Positions 12,649 through 13,027 of a stretch of DNA of 13,027 bases are shown piece by piece. The first letter of the stretch is position 1. Each line of letters opens with the position of its first letter. Origin of the DNA: an uncultured Eubacteriales bacterium (GTDB lineage: Bacteria > Bacillota > Clostridia > Lachnospirales > Lachnospiraceae); NCBI GenBank assembly GCA_900321915.1, contig ONXW01000070.1:1-13027 (forward strand), written 5' to 3'. Below the pieces are notes generated by a model that was not told the origin of the DNA, searched no databases, and worked only from the letters and a program-made list of their open reading frames with translations. A program made the position numbers and the translations under genes.

Positions 12649-13027
12649 TTACATTCCTGCAGGAGCTTCGCCGGTGCCGGCTGCCGCCGCTGGTATCTCC
12701 GCCGCTGCTGGTGCTGGTGCCGCTGCCGCTGCTGCTTCTGCCGCTGCTGCCTCTGCCGCCGCTGCTGCTTCTGCCGCTGCCGCTGCCTCTGCCGCTGCCG
12801 CTGCCTCCGCCGCCGGGCCGGAAGGTCCTGCCGGCTGTGCCGGTGCGCTGTCAGAAGCCTCTACTGCCGCCTCGAATTCGGGGGCATTCTGCACCACTTC
12901 CGGCGCCGCGGACTGCGCGTACTGGACCTGGGGCTGGCTACTCTGGGCGCTCTGCTCGGATGCGCTGCTCCCGGAAGACTGTCCGGAAGCGGTCCTTCCG
13001 AGGTTTTCCGCCTTTGCGGCACTCACC
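12649..13027 (-). CDS. C-terminal part of an Ala/Glu-rich repeat protein (hypothetical, partial)
   Basis: The frame is open from the window edge to TAA at 12649-12651, about 125 residues. The only possible start, GTG at 13024-13026, lies at the very edge with no room to judge a ribosome site, so I take this as the end of a longer gene. The visible part has a Ser/Gln-rich stretch (SGQSSGSSASEQSAQSS), then a Pro/Ala/Glu linker, then an Ala block with Glu at nearly regular intervals (EAAAAA, about four units), and ends in an Ala/Pro/Gly tail. No catalytic or binding motif is visible. Such Ala/Glu-rich C-terminal tails occur on several unrelated cytoplasmic and cell-envelope proteins, so no function can be assigned. 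The terminator at 12587-12623 fits its 3' end. Confidence 0.6.
   Translation of the reverse strand, partial: VSAAKAENLGRTASGQSSGSSASEQSAQSSQPQVQYAQSAAPEVVQNAPEFEAAVEASDSAPAQPAGPSGPAAEAAAAAEAAAAAEAAAAAEAAAAEAAAAAAPAPAAAEIPAAAAGTGEAPAGM
12718..12807 (-). repeat. 18-bp period coding repeat for EAAAAA units
   Basis: Glu codons fall at 12736, 12751, 12769, 12787 and 12805 (first plus-strand base), that is, an 18-bp period with one 15-bp step. Two neighbouring units, 12769-12786 and 12787-12804, differ at one base. This near-identity suggests recent replication-slippage growth. Helical Ala/Glu repeats of this kind tend to form rigid helices. Confidence 0.7.

Noticed and set aside
12718..12807. A CRISPR-like or intergenic repeat array
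   Set aside because: The repeats are contiguous, have no spacers, and keep the reading frame of an Ala/Glu-rich protein.

Overview
The window looks like a chromosomal stretch from a GC-rich member of the Clostridia, most likely a Lachnospiraceae-type gut anaerobe. This is inferred from strong AGGAGG-type ribosome sites, vegetative promoters with 17-bp spacers and extended -10 elements, a DegV lipid-binding protein, and protein sequences of Firmicutes character. I see no rRNA, tRNA, CRISPR array, insertion sequence or phage gene.

Layout: (1) 2-1823 (+): the 3' end of an opine-type (octopine/nopaline) dehydrogenase, then a complete MmgE/PrpD family enzyme, closed by a strong two-way hairpin at 1899-1932. 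(2) 1942-2790 (-): a DegV family protein, divergent from an acyltransferase-3 membrane protein (2938-4554, +); their promoters overlap. (3) 4649-7811 (+): two paralogous proteins, each an N-terminal Xre-like helix-turn-helix fused to a Uma2 (DUF820) PD-(D/E)XK nuclease-like domain, placed on either side of a HisD-family dehydrogenase. That dehydrogenase resembles the catabolic HpsN-like paralogues rather than a histidine-pathway enzyme. (4) 7792-8592 (-): an HpcH/HpaI aldolase-like protein whose 3' end overlaps the second Xre-Uma2 gene by 20 bp. (5) 8788-12527 (+): a tight four-gene operon of a small YcxB-like membrane protein, a cysteine-rich ArsR regulator, a MoxR-type AAA+ ATPase and a VWA/MIDAS protein, with overlaps of 4, 1 and 8 nt. 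It is closed by a long hairpin at 12587-12623. (6) 12649-13027 (-): the C-terminal end of an Ala/Glu-repeat protein that runs off the window.

How the parts may work together: the catabolic enzymes (opine dehydrogenase, MmgE/PrpD, HisD-like, HpcH/HpaI-like) suggest use or modification of small carboxylate or amino-carboxylate compounds, but they are not one operon and no substrate can be named. The best candidate for an undescribed system is the YcxB-ArsR-MoxR-VWA operon, in which a probable metal- or thiol-responsive repressor is translationally coupled to a MoxR/VWA chaperone pair whose ATPase has an atypical Walker A. The second is the pair of Xre-Uma2 fusion genes, each with its own promoter and a distinct repeat at that promoter.
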